Shown in pieces: positions 8,420 to 17,353 of a stretch of 52,959 bases of DNA. Where the stretch lies: positions 1 to 52,959 of the forward strand of contig VEQK01000009.1 in assembly GCA_018883265.1 (NCBI GenBank), given 5' to 3'. A program made the translations under genes and the position numbers. Numbering within the stretch: position 1 is the stretch's first letter; the number at the start of each line of letters is the position of its first letter. Below the pieces are notes generated by a model that worked only from the letters and a program-made list of their open reading frames with translations, had not been told where the DNA came from and searched no databases. The DNA comes from Rhodocyclaceae bacterium. Lineage in GTDB: Bacteria; Pseudomonadota; Gammaproteobacteria; Burkholderiales; Rhodocyclaceae.

Positions 8420-11011
8420 ATGAAACGTATGCTGTTTAATGCGACGCAGGCAGAAGAACTGCGCGTCGCCATCGTCGAAGGTCAGAAACTGATCGACCTC
8501 GACATCGAGTCCGCCTCGAAAGAACAACGCAAGAGCAATATCTACAAGGGTGTCATAACCCGTATCGAGCCGTCGCTCGAGGCCGTGTTTGTAAACTACG
8601 GCGCTGAACGTCACGGCTTCCTGCCCTTCAAGGAAATCGCCCGCGAGTATTACGCCCCCAACGGCGAAGGCAGCCGCGCCAAGATGCAGGAAACCCTCAA
8701 AGAGGGTCAGGAACTGATCGTTCAGGTCGACAAAGACGAGCGTGGCAACAAGGGCGCCGCCCTCACCACCTATGTGTCGCTGGCCGGCCGTTACCTGGTG
8801 CTGATGCCGAACAACCCGCGCGGCGGTGGTGTTTCGCGCCGTGTCGAAGGCGATGACCGCTCTGAACTGCGCGATGCCATGGCCCAGCTCACCGTACCCG
8901 ATGGCATGAGCCTGATCGCGCGGACTGCAGCGATTGGCCGCAATGCCGAAGAGCTGCAATGGGATCTGAACTATCTCATGCAGCTGTGGACGGCCATTGA
9001 TTCGGTCGCCAAGGACAATACCGGTCCGCTGCTGATCTTCCAGGAAGGCAGCCTCGTCATTCGCGCCATCCGTGATTACTTCCAGCCGGATATCGGCGAA
9101 ATCCTGATCGACACCGACGACATCTTCGAGCAGGCCCAAGCATTCATGAGCCAGGTCATGCCGCACAACGTCAATCGCGTGAAGCGTTATCACGATGACG
9201 TGCCCCTCTTCTCGCGCTTCCAGATCGAGCATCAGATCGAATCGGCCTACGCCCGTCAGGTCAACCTGCCGTCCGGCGGCGCCATCGTCATCGATCACAC
9301 CGAAGCGCTGGTCTCGGTCGACGTCAACTCGGGTCGTGCCACCAAGGGTAGCGACATCGAGGAAACCGCCCTCAAGACCAACCTCGAAGCGGCCGACGAA
9401 ATCGCCCGCCAGCTTCGTTTGCGCGACCTCGGCGGCCTGATCGTCATCGACTTCATCGACATGGAAAGCGCCCGCAACCAGCGCGAAGTGGAGAATCGTC
9501 TGCGCGACGCCCTGCACCACGATCGTGCCCGCGTCCAGACCAGCAAGATCAGCCGTTTCGGCCTGCTCGAACTGTCGCGTCAGCGTCTGCGCCCGGCACT
9601 GGCTGAAACCTCGTACATCACGTGCCCGCGTTGTACCGGTACCGGTCATATCCGCTCGACCGAATCGGCCGCGCTCCACATCCTGCGCATCCTCGAAGAG
9701 GAAGCCATGAAGGAAAATACCGCCGCTGTGCATACCCAGGTGCCAGTGGATGTGGCGACCTTCCTGCTCAACGAAAAACGCGCCGACATCCAGGCCATCG
9801 AACTGCGCCACAAAATCACGATCCTGCTGCTGCCGAACAAGCATCTGGAAACCCCGGCGCACCATATCCAGCGTCTGCGTCATGACGAACTGAATCAGGA
9901 TGATCATCGCGAACCGTCCTACAAGATGGTCGATCAGCCCCTGATGGAAGCGCCCACGTTCTCGGTAGAACAGAAGAACCAGAACCGTCAGTCGGCAGCC
10001 ATCCGCAACATCGCACCAGCCCAGCCGGCGCCGGTGTCGATCGAATCGACGCCTGCACCGCAACCGGCTCAGGAAGAAAAGAGTGGCTTCATCTCCAAGC
10101 TATTTAGCTGGCTGAGTGGCGACGCCAAGAAAAAGCCGCCGGTCGAAACCGCTCGTACGCGCACACCGCGTGAAGGGGGTCGGGCAGGTGGCCGTCGAAA
10201 CGCGCAGGGTGATGGCGAAGGCCGTCAGCAACGCGGTCAGCGTGGCGAGAGCCGTCAGCAACGCGGTCAGCGTGGCGAAGCGCAGGAAAGCCGTCGTAGC
10301 AGCAGTAACCGCACCGAGCGCCCGGCTAATGCCGAGGGCGCCCAGGAAGAAGGCGGCAGCAACAACCGTCGTCGTGGCGGTCGTGGCAACCGCGATGGTC
10401 GTAATAACCCGCCAGCCACCGAGTCATCTGCGGAAAATGCGGGTGTGTCTGCCCTCGACGTGAGCATCTCCCCCATTGCAGCGGAGTCTGAGGGTGGCAA
10501 TAAAGAGGGTGGCGCTCGCCGCCGTGGTCGTCGTGGTGGCCGTCGCGAACGTGGTGACCGCAACGCGACAGGCGAGAACGGCGCTAACGCCGTGAATGAG
10601 TTGGATGAGGCGTCAAGTGTGATGTCCAACGACGCTGTTGCCTCCGCTCCGGCGGTCTCTGAAGCGGTAACAACGACACCGCTGATTGTAGAAGCCGCAT
10701 CAGCGCCTGGCATGCCCGTGGTCGAAACACCGTCGCCAGTCATGGCTGTGTCGGTTGCCGAGTCCACAACCTCCACACCTATCGCAGAAGTTGTGCCCGT
10801 GCCTCCCGCTCCGGTGGTCACTGCTCCGGTCGTCATCGAAACCGCTTCTCTGGAATCGGTCGGTCTGCAGATGGTCGAAACCGATCCGGGCAAACGCGCC
10901 ACGGTTGCCGCACCGCCGGCTGAAAAACCTGTGCGCCAGCCGCGCAAGCCCCGTGTCAAGCCGGTAGTCACAGAAGAGCCTTTGCAGATGGTTGAAACCC
11001 GTAAGGAGTAA
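8420..11011 (+). CDS. rne: Ribonuclease E
   Basis: RNase E is the endonuclease that starts most mRNA decay and processes rRNA and tRNA precursors at the inner membrane. The 863-residue protein starts MKRMLFNATQ and has an S1 domain (about 35-120). The DNase-I-like catalytic core has Asp301 (S-V-D-V-N-S-G) and Asp344 (I-V-I-D-F-I-D-M), equivalent to E. coli D303 and D346. The zinc-link C-P-R-C (402-405) holds the tetramer together. After about residue 530 comes a low-complexity region: a short amphipathic stretch (F-I-S-K-L-F-S-W-L), an Arg/Gly-rich RNA-binding tract, then an Ala/Val/Pro-rich tail with two copies of L-Q-M-V-E-T. The scaffold part is shorter than in E. coli (1061 residues). Confidence 0.97.
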   Translation: MKRMLFNATQAEELRVAIVEGQKLIDLDIESASKEQRKSNIYKGVITRIEPSLEAVFVNYGAERHGFLPFKEIAREYYAPNGEGSRAKMQETLKEGQELIVQVDKDERGNKGAALTTYVSLAGRYLVLMPNNPRGGGVSRRVEGDDRSELRDAMAQLTVPDGMSLIARTAAIGRNAEELQWDLNYLMQLWTAIDSVAKDNTGPLLIFQEGSLVIRAIRDYFQPDIGEILIDTDDIFEQAQAFMSQVMPHNVNRVKRYHDDVPLFSRFQIEHQIESAYARQVNLPSGGAIVIDHTEALVSVDVNSGRATKGSDIEETALKTNLEAADEIARQLRLRDLGGLIVIDFIDMESARNQREVENRLRDALHHDRARVQTSKISRFGLLELSRQRLRPALAETSYITCPRCTGTGHIRSTESAALHILRILEEEAMKENTAAVHTQVPVDVATFLLNEKRADIQAIELRHKITILLLPNKHLETPAHHIQRLRHDELNQDDHREPSYKMVDQPLMEAPTFSVEQKNQNRQSAAIRNIAPAQPAPVSIESTPAPQPAQEEKSGFISKLFSWLSGDAKKKPPVETARTRTPREGGRAGGRRNAQGDGEGRQQRGQRGESRQQRGQRGEAQESRRSSSNRTERPANAEGAQEEGGSNNRRRGGRGNRDGRNNPPATESSAENAGVSALDVSISPIAAESEGGNKEGGARRRGRRGGRRERGDRNATGENGANAVNELDEASSVMSNDAVASAPAVSEAVTTTPLIVEAASAPGMPVVETPSPVMAVSVAESTTSTPIAEVVPVPPAPVVTAPVVIETASLESVGLQMVETDPGKRATVAAPPAEKPVRQPRKPRVKPVVTEEPLQMVETRKE
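10221..10280 (+). repeat. Two 30-base tandem repeats inside rne
   Basis: Two copies of a 30-base unit (10221-10250 and 10251-10280) differ only at the last bases. They encode R-Q-Q-R-G-Q-R-G-E twice, part of the Arg/Gly-rich RNA-binding tract. The unit length is a multiple of three, so copy-number changes would keep the frame. Confidence 0.9.
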
Positions 11012-11036
11012 TGATCTTCTGGGCGTCGCCCTGAAG

Positions 11037-11069
11037 AAAAAAACCGCGCTGGAATGGCGCGGTTTTTTT
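11037..11069 (+). terminator. Rho-independent terminator of rne
   Basis: A stem CCGCGC (11044-11049) / GCGCGG (11057-11062) with a 7-base loop is flanked by an A-tract and a run of seven T. It starts about 30 bases after the rne stop and lies before the converging phosphatase gene. Confidence 0.9.
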
Positions 11070-11089
11070 CTTTGTAAAGTCGGGACAGC

Positions 11090-11623
11090 CTAATTTGCTC
11101 TGTCGGCTGTCTTGCGGGTAGTCGATTTCCCCTCCTTACCAGCTTGAGTAGCATTCCGTTCCTGGATGATGCTGTCAAGCAAACCTTCGGCAGCGTCTTC
11201 GATCATATCAAGTACCAGATCGAAGTCATGAGCAAGACCGTAGTAGGGATCGGGAACCTCATCGTCATCGAACTGCCGGGCATAACTCATAAACAGCTTG
11301 AGTCGGGAAAGTCGATTCGCCGGACAGAGCTTACGCAGTGAATCAAGATTGCTCCGATCCATCGCCAGCACAATATCGAAATATTCAAGATCTTCTGGCG
11401 CAACCTTGCGCGCGACTAGCTGTGAAAGATCGTACTTGCGCTCCGCGGCTGCACGTTGCGTTCTGGAGTCGGGTGACTCGCCAACATGGTAACCATGGGT
11501 TCCTGCCGAATCAATTTCCAGTTCGGATAGCATGCCACGCTGAGAGACCAGCCGGCGAAAGACGGCTTCCGCAGTTGGTGAACGGCATATATTGCCCATG
11601 CACACGAATAGTACTCTGGTCAT
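11090..11623 (-). CDS. Low-molecular-weight protein-tyrosine phosphatase
   Basis: The protein has the class II tyrosine-phosphatase signature C-x5-R at residues 8-14 (C-M-G-N-I-C-R), followed by S-P-T-A-E-A. The general-acid Asp lies in V-P-D-P-Y-Y-G near residue 122. These place it with low-molecular-weight phosphatases (Wzb/Etp/YwlE family), which act on phosphotyrosine or phosphoarginine. The 177-residue length is about 20 longer than usual because of a basic C-terminal tail. No tyrosine kinase or capsule gene is adjacent, so the substrate is unknown. The gene converges on the rne terminator. Confidence 0.93.
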   Translation of the reverse strand: MTRVLFVCMGNICRSPTAEAVFRRLVSQRGMLSELEIDSAGTHGYHVGESPDSRTQRAAAERKYDLSQLVARKVAPEDLEYFDIVLAMDRSNLDSLRKLCPANRLSRLKLFMSYARQFDDDEVPDPYYGLAHDFDLVLDMIEDAAEGLLDSIIQERNATQAGKEGKSTTRKTADRAN

Positions 11624-11787
11624 TCGCCCCCTCCTTTCTAGACTGATGCTTCTGATTACAAACCAACGCGCACCAGCTGATCCTTCCCGCAGTTAGGATC
11701 AATTCTTATGAGGCAATTGTTTCATAATTGCAGAGGTTTCCACAATATCTGCATCATGCGTTGTTTTTTTAAGGATAGACTGCGTCC

Positions 11788-12600
11788 ATGCCTCAATGCA
11801 TCAGAACGTTTCTGCTAATTCTTGCTATTGTCATATCCATGGCAGCCTGCAGCTCTGGGCCATTCAAGTTGAACCAGTCACCTGCCGTCGCTGTGGTTGA
11901 TAACGGTGCGATACCAAAACCTCGTGAGTCATCTTTCAGCGTGCTGATCGTTCCAAGCGGCGCCATAAAAACTCGTTACATGTCTGACAAAACTTCAGCA
12001 GCGGCCGGCGTGGTCAGCAGCATGATCATCGGTCCGATCGCTGGCGCAGTCGGCAGCCTTGTGGGCTCCACCGCCAGCAGTGCCGCCGCCTCGGCTGAGG
12101 AAAACGCCTCCGCCAAACTGGACAGCAGTGATGTCGTGACTGCACTGCGGCCGGTACAGTTACCGCAATATTTTGCCATCACCCTCGGTGAAAAACTGGG
12201 CCAATGCGGCATCCGGAGCGCCATTCACCCGGCGTTGCTCAACCCCGATAATCCGGATTGGTTCATCACGCATCTGGTTCTACCGCCGGGCTTCAACGAT
12301 GAGGTGGCCCCCTATCGCTTCTTTATCGAGGCCGGCGTGGTAGGCATCCAGATCCGTGATGCACTCACAGCCACTACGATGGAGGGCAACGCCTACGCCC
12401 GGGTCTATGAAACACGCAGCCGGCGCCAGATCGGGCGCTATTCCGATAAAACCGGGAGCTCGGGCTCGGTCACGCTCAAAGCCTATGGCAAGGGCAATGA
12501 CGCCGCCACCGCTGAAATGCAGCAGGCCTCCAAGCTAATTGCCCGCTATCTGGCCAGCGGCATCGCCAAAGATATGTGCGATGTCATGCGGCGCTTCTGA
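11788..12600 (+). CDS. Predicted lipoprotein with glycine-zipper segment
   Basis: The 270-residue protein begins with a lipoprotein signal: basic start, a hydrophobic run and the lipobox M-A-A-C with Cys21. Residues around 70-105 form a small-residue-rich stretch (I-I-G-P-I-A-G-A-V-G-S-L-V-G) resembling a glycine zipper of the kind seen in some envelope lipoproteins. The C-terminal half looks soluble. I do not recognise a named family. It is an isolated gene: 164 bases follow the divergent phosphatase, and its TGA stop abuts the uvrB stop with no base between. A candidate Shine-Dalgarno (AAGGA) sits unusually far upstream of the ATG. Confidence 0.75.
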   Translation: MPQCIRTFLLILAIVISMAACSSGPFKLNQSPAVAVVDNGAIPKPRESSFSVLIVPSGAIKTRYMSDKTSAAAGVVSSMIIGPIAGAVGSLVGSTASSAAASAEENASAKLDSSDVVTALRPVQLPQYFAITLGEKLGQCGIRSAIHPALLNPDNPDWFITHLVLPPGFNDEVAPYRFFIEAGVVGIQIRDALTATTMEGNAYARVYETRSRRQIGRYSDKTGSSGSVTLKAYGKGNDAATAEMQQASKLIARYLASGIAKDMCDVMRRF

Positions 12601-14679
12601 TCACTCTCCCAGCGGCGCAGCCCCAAAGACTTGCTCCTTGAGTTTGAACAACTGATCGCGCGTCCGGGCAGCGGCTTCGAACTCCAGGTTCTTGGCATGC
12701 TTCTGCATCGCCTGTTCCAGCTTGCGGATCTCTGTAGCGAGTTCTTTTTCCGACATCGACTCGTAGGTCTTGCCTGGCTGGGCGGCCCGGGGCAGATTGC
12801 TCACGCCATCGGCTTCGCTATAACCGGTGGTGTAAACGCCGTCGATAATGTCCTTGATCCGCTTCTGCACGCCGCGCGGCACAATGCCGTTGGCGGTATT
12901 AAAGGCCACCTGCTTCTGACGCCGGCGTTCGGTTTCATCAATGGCGCGGCGCATGGAGCCTGTGATCTTGTCGGCATACAGAATCGCCATGCCGTTGATG
13001 TGACGGGCAGCTCGACCAATGGTCTGGATGAGCGAGGTTTCCGAGCGCAGGAAGCCCTCTTTATCGGCATCCAGAATCGCCACCAGCGACACTTCCGGAA
13101 TATCCAGCCCCTCGCGTAGCAAATTAATCCCCACCAGCACCTGGAACACCCCGAGGCGCAGATCACGAATGATCTCGACCCGCTCGACCGTATCCACATC
13201 CGAGTGCAGATAGCGCACCTTGATGCCATTCTCGGTCAGGTAATCGGTCAGATCTTCTGCCATGCGTTTGGTCAGCGTGGTCACCAGCACCCGCTCATCC
13301 AGCGCCACGCGCTTGCGGATCCCGCCCAGCAGATCATCGACCTGGGATAGCGCCGGCCGGACTTCCACCACTGGGTCAACCAGGCCGGTCGGACGCACCA
13401 CCTGTTCCACCACCTGCCCGGCATGCTGCTTCTCGTAATCGGCCGGCGTCGCGCTCACAAAAATTGCCTGGCGCATGCGCTGCTCGAACTCGTCAAACTT
13501 CAATGGCCGGTTATCCAGCGCCGAGGGCAAGCGGAAACCGTAATTGACCAGGTTCTCCTTGCGCGAGCGATCACCGCGGTACATGCCACCCACCTGGCCG
13601 ATGGCCACATGTGATTCATCAATAAAGATCAGCGCGTTGTCCGGCAGGTAATCGATCAGGGTCGGCGGTGGTTCGCCGGCCTTGCGGCCGGAGAGATGCC
13701 GCGAATAGTTTTCGATGCCCTTGCAGAAACCAATTTCGCTCAGCATCTCGATATCGAACTTGGTGCGCTGTTCGATGCGCTGTGCTTCGACCAGCTTGGC
13801 CTCGGCCAGAAACGCTGCCTTCTGGAGATTCAGCTCGTCCTTGATCCCTTCGATGGCGCGCATCACCGTTGCACGCGGCGTCACGTAGTGGCTGGACGGG
13901 TACACCGTGAAGCGCGGCAGCCGCTGACGGATCTGACCAGTCAGCGGATCAAACAGCTGGATGCGCTCGATCTCGTCATCGAAGAGCTCAATCCGGACGG
14001 CATGTTCCGCATGCTCGGCCGGAAACACATCGATCACATCGCCCCGCACGCGGAAGGTACCGCGCTGGAAGTCCATCTCGTTGCGGGTGTACTGCATCTC
14101 GGCCAGCCGCTTGAGCAAGTCGCGCTGGGCCACCTTGTCGCCTTCACGCACATGCATGATCATCTGGTGATATTCGTCACGATCACCAATCCCGTAGATA
14201 CACGACACCGTCGCCACGATAATGCAGTCAGTGCGTTCGATCAGGCTTTTGGTCGCCGACAGGCGCATCTGCTCGATGTGCTCATTGATCGACGAATCTT
14301 TCTCGATGAACAGATCGCGGCTCGGCACATAGGCTTCGGGCTGATAGTAATCGTAATACGAGACGAAATATTCGACCGCGTTTTCCGGGAAGAACTCCCG
14401 GAACTCGGCATAGAGCTGGGCCGCCAGCGTCTTGTTCGGGGCCAGCACCAGCGCCGGCCGACCGCTCCGGGCAATCACATTGGCCATGGTGTAGGTCTTG
14501 CCTGACCCCGTTACGCCCAGCAGCGTCTGGTAGGACAACCCGTCCTCCAGCCCTTCCATCAGCTGGGCAATGGCTGCCGGCTGGTCACCGGCCGGCGGAA
14601 ACGGCTGGTGCAGCCGGAACGGGCTACCCGGAAAGGTGACCACCGCTTCATTCGCCGCAGACGTAAAACGATCTACCAT
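12601..14679 (-). CDS. uvrB: UvrABC excision nuclease subunit B
   Basis: UvrB verifies DNA damage brought by UvrA and recruits UvrC for nucleotide-excision repair. The 692-residue protein has Walker A G-V-T-G-S-G-K-T (55-62), the damage-probing beta-hairpin rich in tyrosine ([10 protein letters not shown]), the D-E-S-H motif II, helicase motif VI (Q-T-I-G-R-A-A-R) and a C-terminal UVR domain (about 650-685) that contacts UvrC. Length matches E. coli UvrB (673) plus an N-terminal extension of about 18 residues. I searched its upstream region for a LexA box (CTGT-N8-ACAG) and found none with correct spacing. Confidence 0.97.
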   Translation of the reverse strand: MVDRFTSAANEAVVTFPGSPFRLHQPFPPAGDQPAAIAQLMEGLEDGLSYQTLLGVTGSGKTYTMANVIARSGRPALVLAPNKTLAAQLYAEFREFFPENAVEYFVSYYDYYQPEAYVPSRDLFIEKDSSINEHIEQMRLSATKSLIERTDCIIVATVSCIYGIGDRDEYHQMIMHVREGDKVAQRDLLKRLAEMQYTRNEMDFQRGTFRVRGDVIDVFPAEHAEHAVRIELFDDEIERIQLFDPLTGQIRQRLPRFTVYPSSHYVTPRATVMRAIEGIKDELNLQKAAFLAEAKLVEAQRIEQRTKFDIEMLSEIGFCKGIENYSRHLSGRKAGEPPPTLIDYLPDNALIFIDESHVAIGQVGGMYRGDRSRKENLVNYGFRLPSALDNRPLKFDEFEQRMRQAIFVSATPADYEKQHAGQVVEQVVRPTGLVDPVVEVRPALSQVDDLLGGIRKRVALDERVLVTTLTKRMAEDLTDYLTENGIKVRYLHSDVDTVERVEIIRDLRLGVFQVLVGINLLREGLDIPEVSLVAILDADKEGFLRSETSLIQTIGRAARHINGMAILYADKITGSMRRAIDETERRRQKQVAFNTANGIVPRGVQKRIKDIIDGVYTTGYSEADGVSNLPRAAQPGKTYESMSEKELATEIRKLEQAMQKHAKNLEFEAAARTRDQLFKLKEQVFGAAPLGE

Positions 14680-14700
14680 GTTAAAATTTTAAGGTTGTCA

Positions 14701-14716
14701 TGTGCCTAAAGGCACA
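14701..14716. repeat. Perfect inverted repeat between uvrB and the aminotransferase
   Basis: TGTGCC-TAAA-GGCACA is a perfect 6-base inverted repeat in the 97-base divergent region. It could be an operator or an RNA hairpin in the leader of either gene. There is no T-tract on either side, so it is not a normal terminator. Confidence 0.6.
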
Positions 14717-14776
14717 GTTTAACGCCTCATTCTCCATTTTCTCCATGCCGGCCATCCGGCACCCTCCGGAGCTTTT

Positions 14777-15979
14777 ATGTCCTCGATTTTTGCTGATGTC
14801 GCGCTCGCACCGCGCGACCCGATTCTCGGCCTGACCGAAGCATTCAATGCGGATACACGCGCCACCAAGGTCAATCTTGGCGTCGGCGTCTATTACGATG
14901 ATGAGGGCAAACTGCCGCTACTCAAGGCCGTACGTGCCGCCGAAGAAACCCGCATGAAGAATCCGCCGGCCCGTGGCTACCAGCCGATTGAAGGCTCGGC
15001 GGCATATGATCAGGCTGTGCAAGCCCTGCTCTTCGGTCACGACACCCAGTTGCTGCGCGACAAGCGCGTGATTACCGCACAAGCCATCGGCGGTACCGGC
15101 GCCCTCAAGATCGGCGCCGATTACCTCAAGCGTCTGGTCCCCAACGCCACCGTCTATATCAGCGATCCTTCCTGGGAAAACCACCGCGCGCTGTTCGAAG
15201 CAGCCGATTTCCCGGTAAAGACCTACCGCTACTATGACGCCAGCACCCGCGGCGTCAACTTCGACGGCATGCTGGCTGATCTGAATGCCATGCCGAAGGA
15301 TTCGGTTGTGCTGCTACACGCATGCTGTCACAACCCGACCGGCGCCGACCTGAGCAACGACCAATGGGATCAGGTTATCAATGTCATCCGTGCCAAGGAG
15401 CTGATCGCATTCCTCGACATGGCCTACCAGGGCTTTGCCGAAGGCATCCAGCCAGACGCCATCGTTCTCGACAAATTTGCTCACTCAGGTCTGCAATTCC
15501 TGGTGTCGTCTTCATTCTCGAAGTCGTTCTCGCTCTATGGCGAGCGCGTCGGCGCCCTGTCGATCGTTACCGAATCTTCGGATGAATCGGCCCGCGTCAT
15601 GTCGCAACTCAAGCGCGTGATCCGCACCAACTACTCCAACCCGCCTACCCACGGTGCGGCTATCGTCACTGCCGTGCTGACCAGCCCGGAACTCCGTGTG
15701 ATGTGGGAGAAGGAACTGGCCGAAATGCGTGATCGTATCCGTGCCATGCGCCATGCCCTGGTCGACAAGCTCAAGGCCAAAGGCGTCAAGCAGGATTTCA
15801 GCTTCGTGATCCAGCAGCGCGGCATGTTCTCGTACACCGGCCTCACCGCCGACCAGGTGGATGTACTGCGCGACAAGTACGGCATCTATGCCGTCTCGAC
15901 CGGCCGCATCTGCCTGGCCGCACTCAACAGCAAGAACATCGATGCCGTGGCGGATGCCATCGCCGCGGTGGTGGCCTGA
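14777..15979 (+). CDS. Aspartate/aromatic amino acid aminotransferase (class I)
   Basis: This PLP enzyme exchanges amino groups between aspartate or aromatic amino acids and 2-oxoglutarate. The 400-residue sequence is of the AspC/TyrB subgroup. It has N186 in H-N-P-T-G, D214-x-x-Y217 (D-M-A-Y), Schiff-base Lys249 in S-S-S-F-S-K-S-F-S, and the phosphate-binding R near residue 257 in G-E-R-V-G. Betaproteobacterial members beside uvrB are usually annotated as aromatic aminotransferases; the sequence does not decide between the two. A CCGGAG Shine-Dalgarno precedes the ATG, and a strong terminator follows. Confidence 0.93.
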   Translation: MSSIFADVALAPRDPILGLTEAFNADTRATKVNLGVGVYYDDEGKLPLLKAVRAAEETRMKNPPARGYQPIEGSAAYDQAVQALLFGHDTQLLRDKRVITAQAIGGTGALKIGADYLKRLVPNATVYISDPSWENHRALFEAADFPVKTYRYYDASTRGVNFDGMLADLNAMPKDSVVLLHACCHNPTGADLSNDQWDQVINVIRAKELIAFLDMAYQGFAEGIQPDAIVLDKFAHSGLQFLVSSSFSKSFSLYGERVGALSIVTESSDESARVMSQLKRVIRTNYSNPPTHGAAIVTAVLTSPELRVMWEKELAEMRDRIRAMRHALVDKLKAKGVKQDFSFVIQQRGMFSYTGLTADQVDVLRDKYGIYAVSTGRICLAALNSKNIDAVADAIAAVVA

Positions 15980-16022
15980 TAGCGCCTTGAGTGTTGAACG
16001 GGGCGACTCAGCCTCGTACGAG

Positions 16023-16048
16023 AAACGCACCTTCGGGTGCGTTTTTTT
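16023..16048 (+). terminator. Rho-independent terminator with UUCG loop
   Basis: ACGCACC (16025-16031) pairs with GGTGCGT (16036-16042) around a TTCG tetraloop, followed by a run of seven T ending at 16048. It ends the aminotransferase transcript and touches the stop codon of the converging nuclease gene. Confidence 0.93.
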
Positions 16049-16628
16049 ATGGAGTTTGCTGACCGGCCACAAAGGGTTTCGAATGCTGGTGATGCTTCTG
16101 CCAATTCTGCTGGTACTTACGGGCGATCGGGGCCGATTCGATAATCACCAGGTTTTCGGCGTTACTTTTCTCGGCCGCGCGTGAGAAGTTATAGCTTCCC
16201 GTAATCACGATGCGGTCGTCGATGATCATGATCTTGTTGTGGGCAATGGCGTGGCGGTCGTCGATCAGCGTCGGAATCCCCGCACGCTGCGCCAGCTCGG
16301 CCACCGATGACCTCTGGGTCCGGTTGCTCTTGTCGAGCACGACAATCACATCGACTCCGCGCAAACGTGCATCGGCCAGTGCCTGGACGATCAGCGGATT
16401 GGTAAACGAATACGCCTGAACTCGGATGGTGTTCTGGGCGGCATCGATTTCATCGGTAATCGCCGTTTCCACCGTATGCCCGGGCGTGAAATAGGCGCGG
16501 ATCTGCGTTACGGGTACCGACACCGGCACCGAAGGACTCTCTGCAGCAACAACCGAGTCGGTCGTCACCGACGGTTGAGCCAGCGCTAGCGCCGGCAGCA
16601 ACCCCAGAATTAGCGAGAACGCTTTCAC
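16047..16628 (-). CDS. Secreted phospholipase-D-fold nuclease (Nuc-like)
   Basis: A single-domain PLD-superfamily protein of 193 residues with an N-terminal signal peptide (cleavage after A-L-A near residue 17), so probably periplasmic. The catalytic HKD motif is H130-x-K132-x4-D137 followed by G144-S145-x-N147, the arrangement of the Nuc endonucleases (Salmonella Nuc type), which work as dimers to give two HKD sites. The start is GTG and overlaps the ankyrin gene stop by four bases (GTGA), so the two are coupled. Nuclease rather than lipase activity is inferred from size and motif context. DNA scavenging or defence roles are both possible. Confidence 0.88.
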   Translation of the reverse strand: MKAFSLILGLLPALALAQPSVTTDSVVAAESPSVPVSVPVTQIRAYFTPGHTVETAITDEIDAAQNTIRVQAYSFTNPLIVQALADARLRGVDVIVVLDKSNRTQRSSVAELAQRAGIPTLIDDRHAIAHNKIMIIDDRIVITGSYNFSRAAEKSNAENLVIIESAPIARKYQQNWQKHHQHSKPFVAGQQTP

Positions 16629-17353
16629 TTGCCGGATGCGGAAGCGTCTGTGTTGGTATTGTCTGCGTCATCTGCATCCTCTTCGGGATCCGGCTCCGCC
16701 AGCACCTGCGATCGACCAAAGCCCACCTTGGCCTGCGCCTTCATCACCTTATCGGCAATATCGGTGTTGCCGGTCTGCAGCGCCCAATCTACGGCGCTCT
16801 CGCCGCCCTTGGTCCAGGTCGGATCGGCACCAGCCGCCAGAAGGCGGTCTACCATCTCCTCCTGGCCCTGCTGGGCAGCAATCATCAGAGCCGATGCCTG
16901 ACTGGGGTTGTTGCCATTCACATCGGCGCCTTTGGCCATCAGGTAATTGAAGACTTCGAGGTTCTTGCCATAAACGGCATAGCTCAAGGGTTGCCACCCT
17001 TGCTTGCGATTAACCGGTACACCGGCATCGAGCATCTGTCTCACAATCGACAGATTACCCTTGATGGCGCCATAGTTCAGCGCATCATCACCCACCTTAT
17101 TGCGGCCCAGTGGATCAGCGCCGCCCTTGAGCAGCACGGTGACCACATTGTCATTGCTGTTGGCGGCGGCATGCACCAGCAGGCTGTTGCCCTGCTTGTC
17201 CTTGTAGTTGGGGTCAAAGCCTGCGGCCAGACCTTCCCTCACTGTTTCGGCATCACCGTTTTTGGCGGCTGCCACCATGCTGTCTGGCGCTGGCGCCGCC
17301 CATACGGCTAAAGTCAAGATAGCACCACACAGTGCCACTAATACATTTTTCAT
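16625..17353 (-). CDS. Periplasmic ankyrin-repeat protein
   Basis: The 242-residue product has a signal peptide (hydrophobic residues 4-18, cleavage after W-A-A) and then four to five ankyrin repeats from about residue 25 to 210. These show the usual G-(A/N)-x-x-L-x-x-A-(A/V) helices and G-A-D-P or G-A-D-V turns. An acidic Asp/Glu/Asn tail ends it. Ankyrin repeats bind other proteins; the partner is unknown, but four-base overlaps with tatD upstream (ATGA) and the PLD gene downstream (GTGA) make the nuclease the obvious candidate. Ankyrin genes after tatD occur in other betaproteobacteria. Confidence 0.9.
   Translation of the reverse strand: MKNVLVALCGAILTLAVWAAPAPDSMVAAAKNGDAETVREGLAAGFDPNYKDKQGNSLLVHAAANSNDNVVTVLLKGGADPLGRNKVGDDALNYGAIKGNLSIVRQMLDAGVPVNRKQGWQPLSYAVYGKNLEVFNYLMAKGADVNGNNPSQASALMIAAQQGQEEMVDRLLAAGADPTWTKGGESAVDWALQTGNTDIADKVMKAQAKVGFGRSQVLAEPDPEEDADDADNTNTDASASGK

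Noticed and set aside
8255-10063. Long open frame of 602 codons antisense to rne
   Set aside because: It lies entirely opposite the RNase E gene and its leader, its translation is His/Gln/Val-rich with no recognisable domain, and it arises from the codon bias of the true gene.
14680-14720. LexA box for uvrB
   Set aside because: CTGT and ACA(T) are present around the palindrome, but the spacer is 10, not 8, so the site does not fit the proteobacterial CTGT-N8-ACAG consensus.
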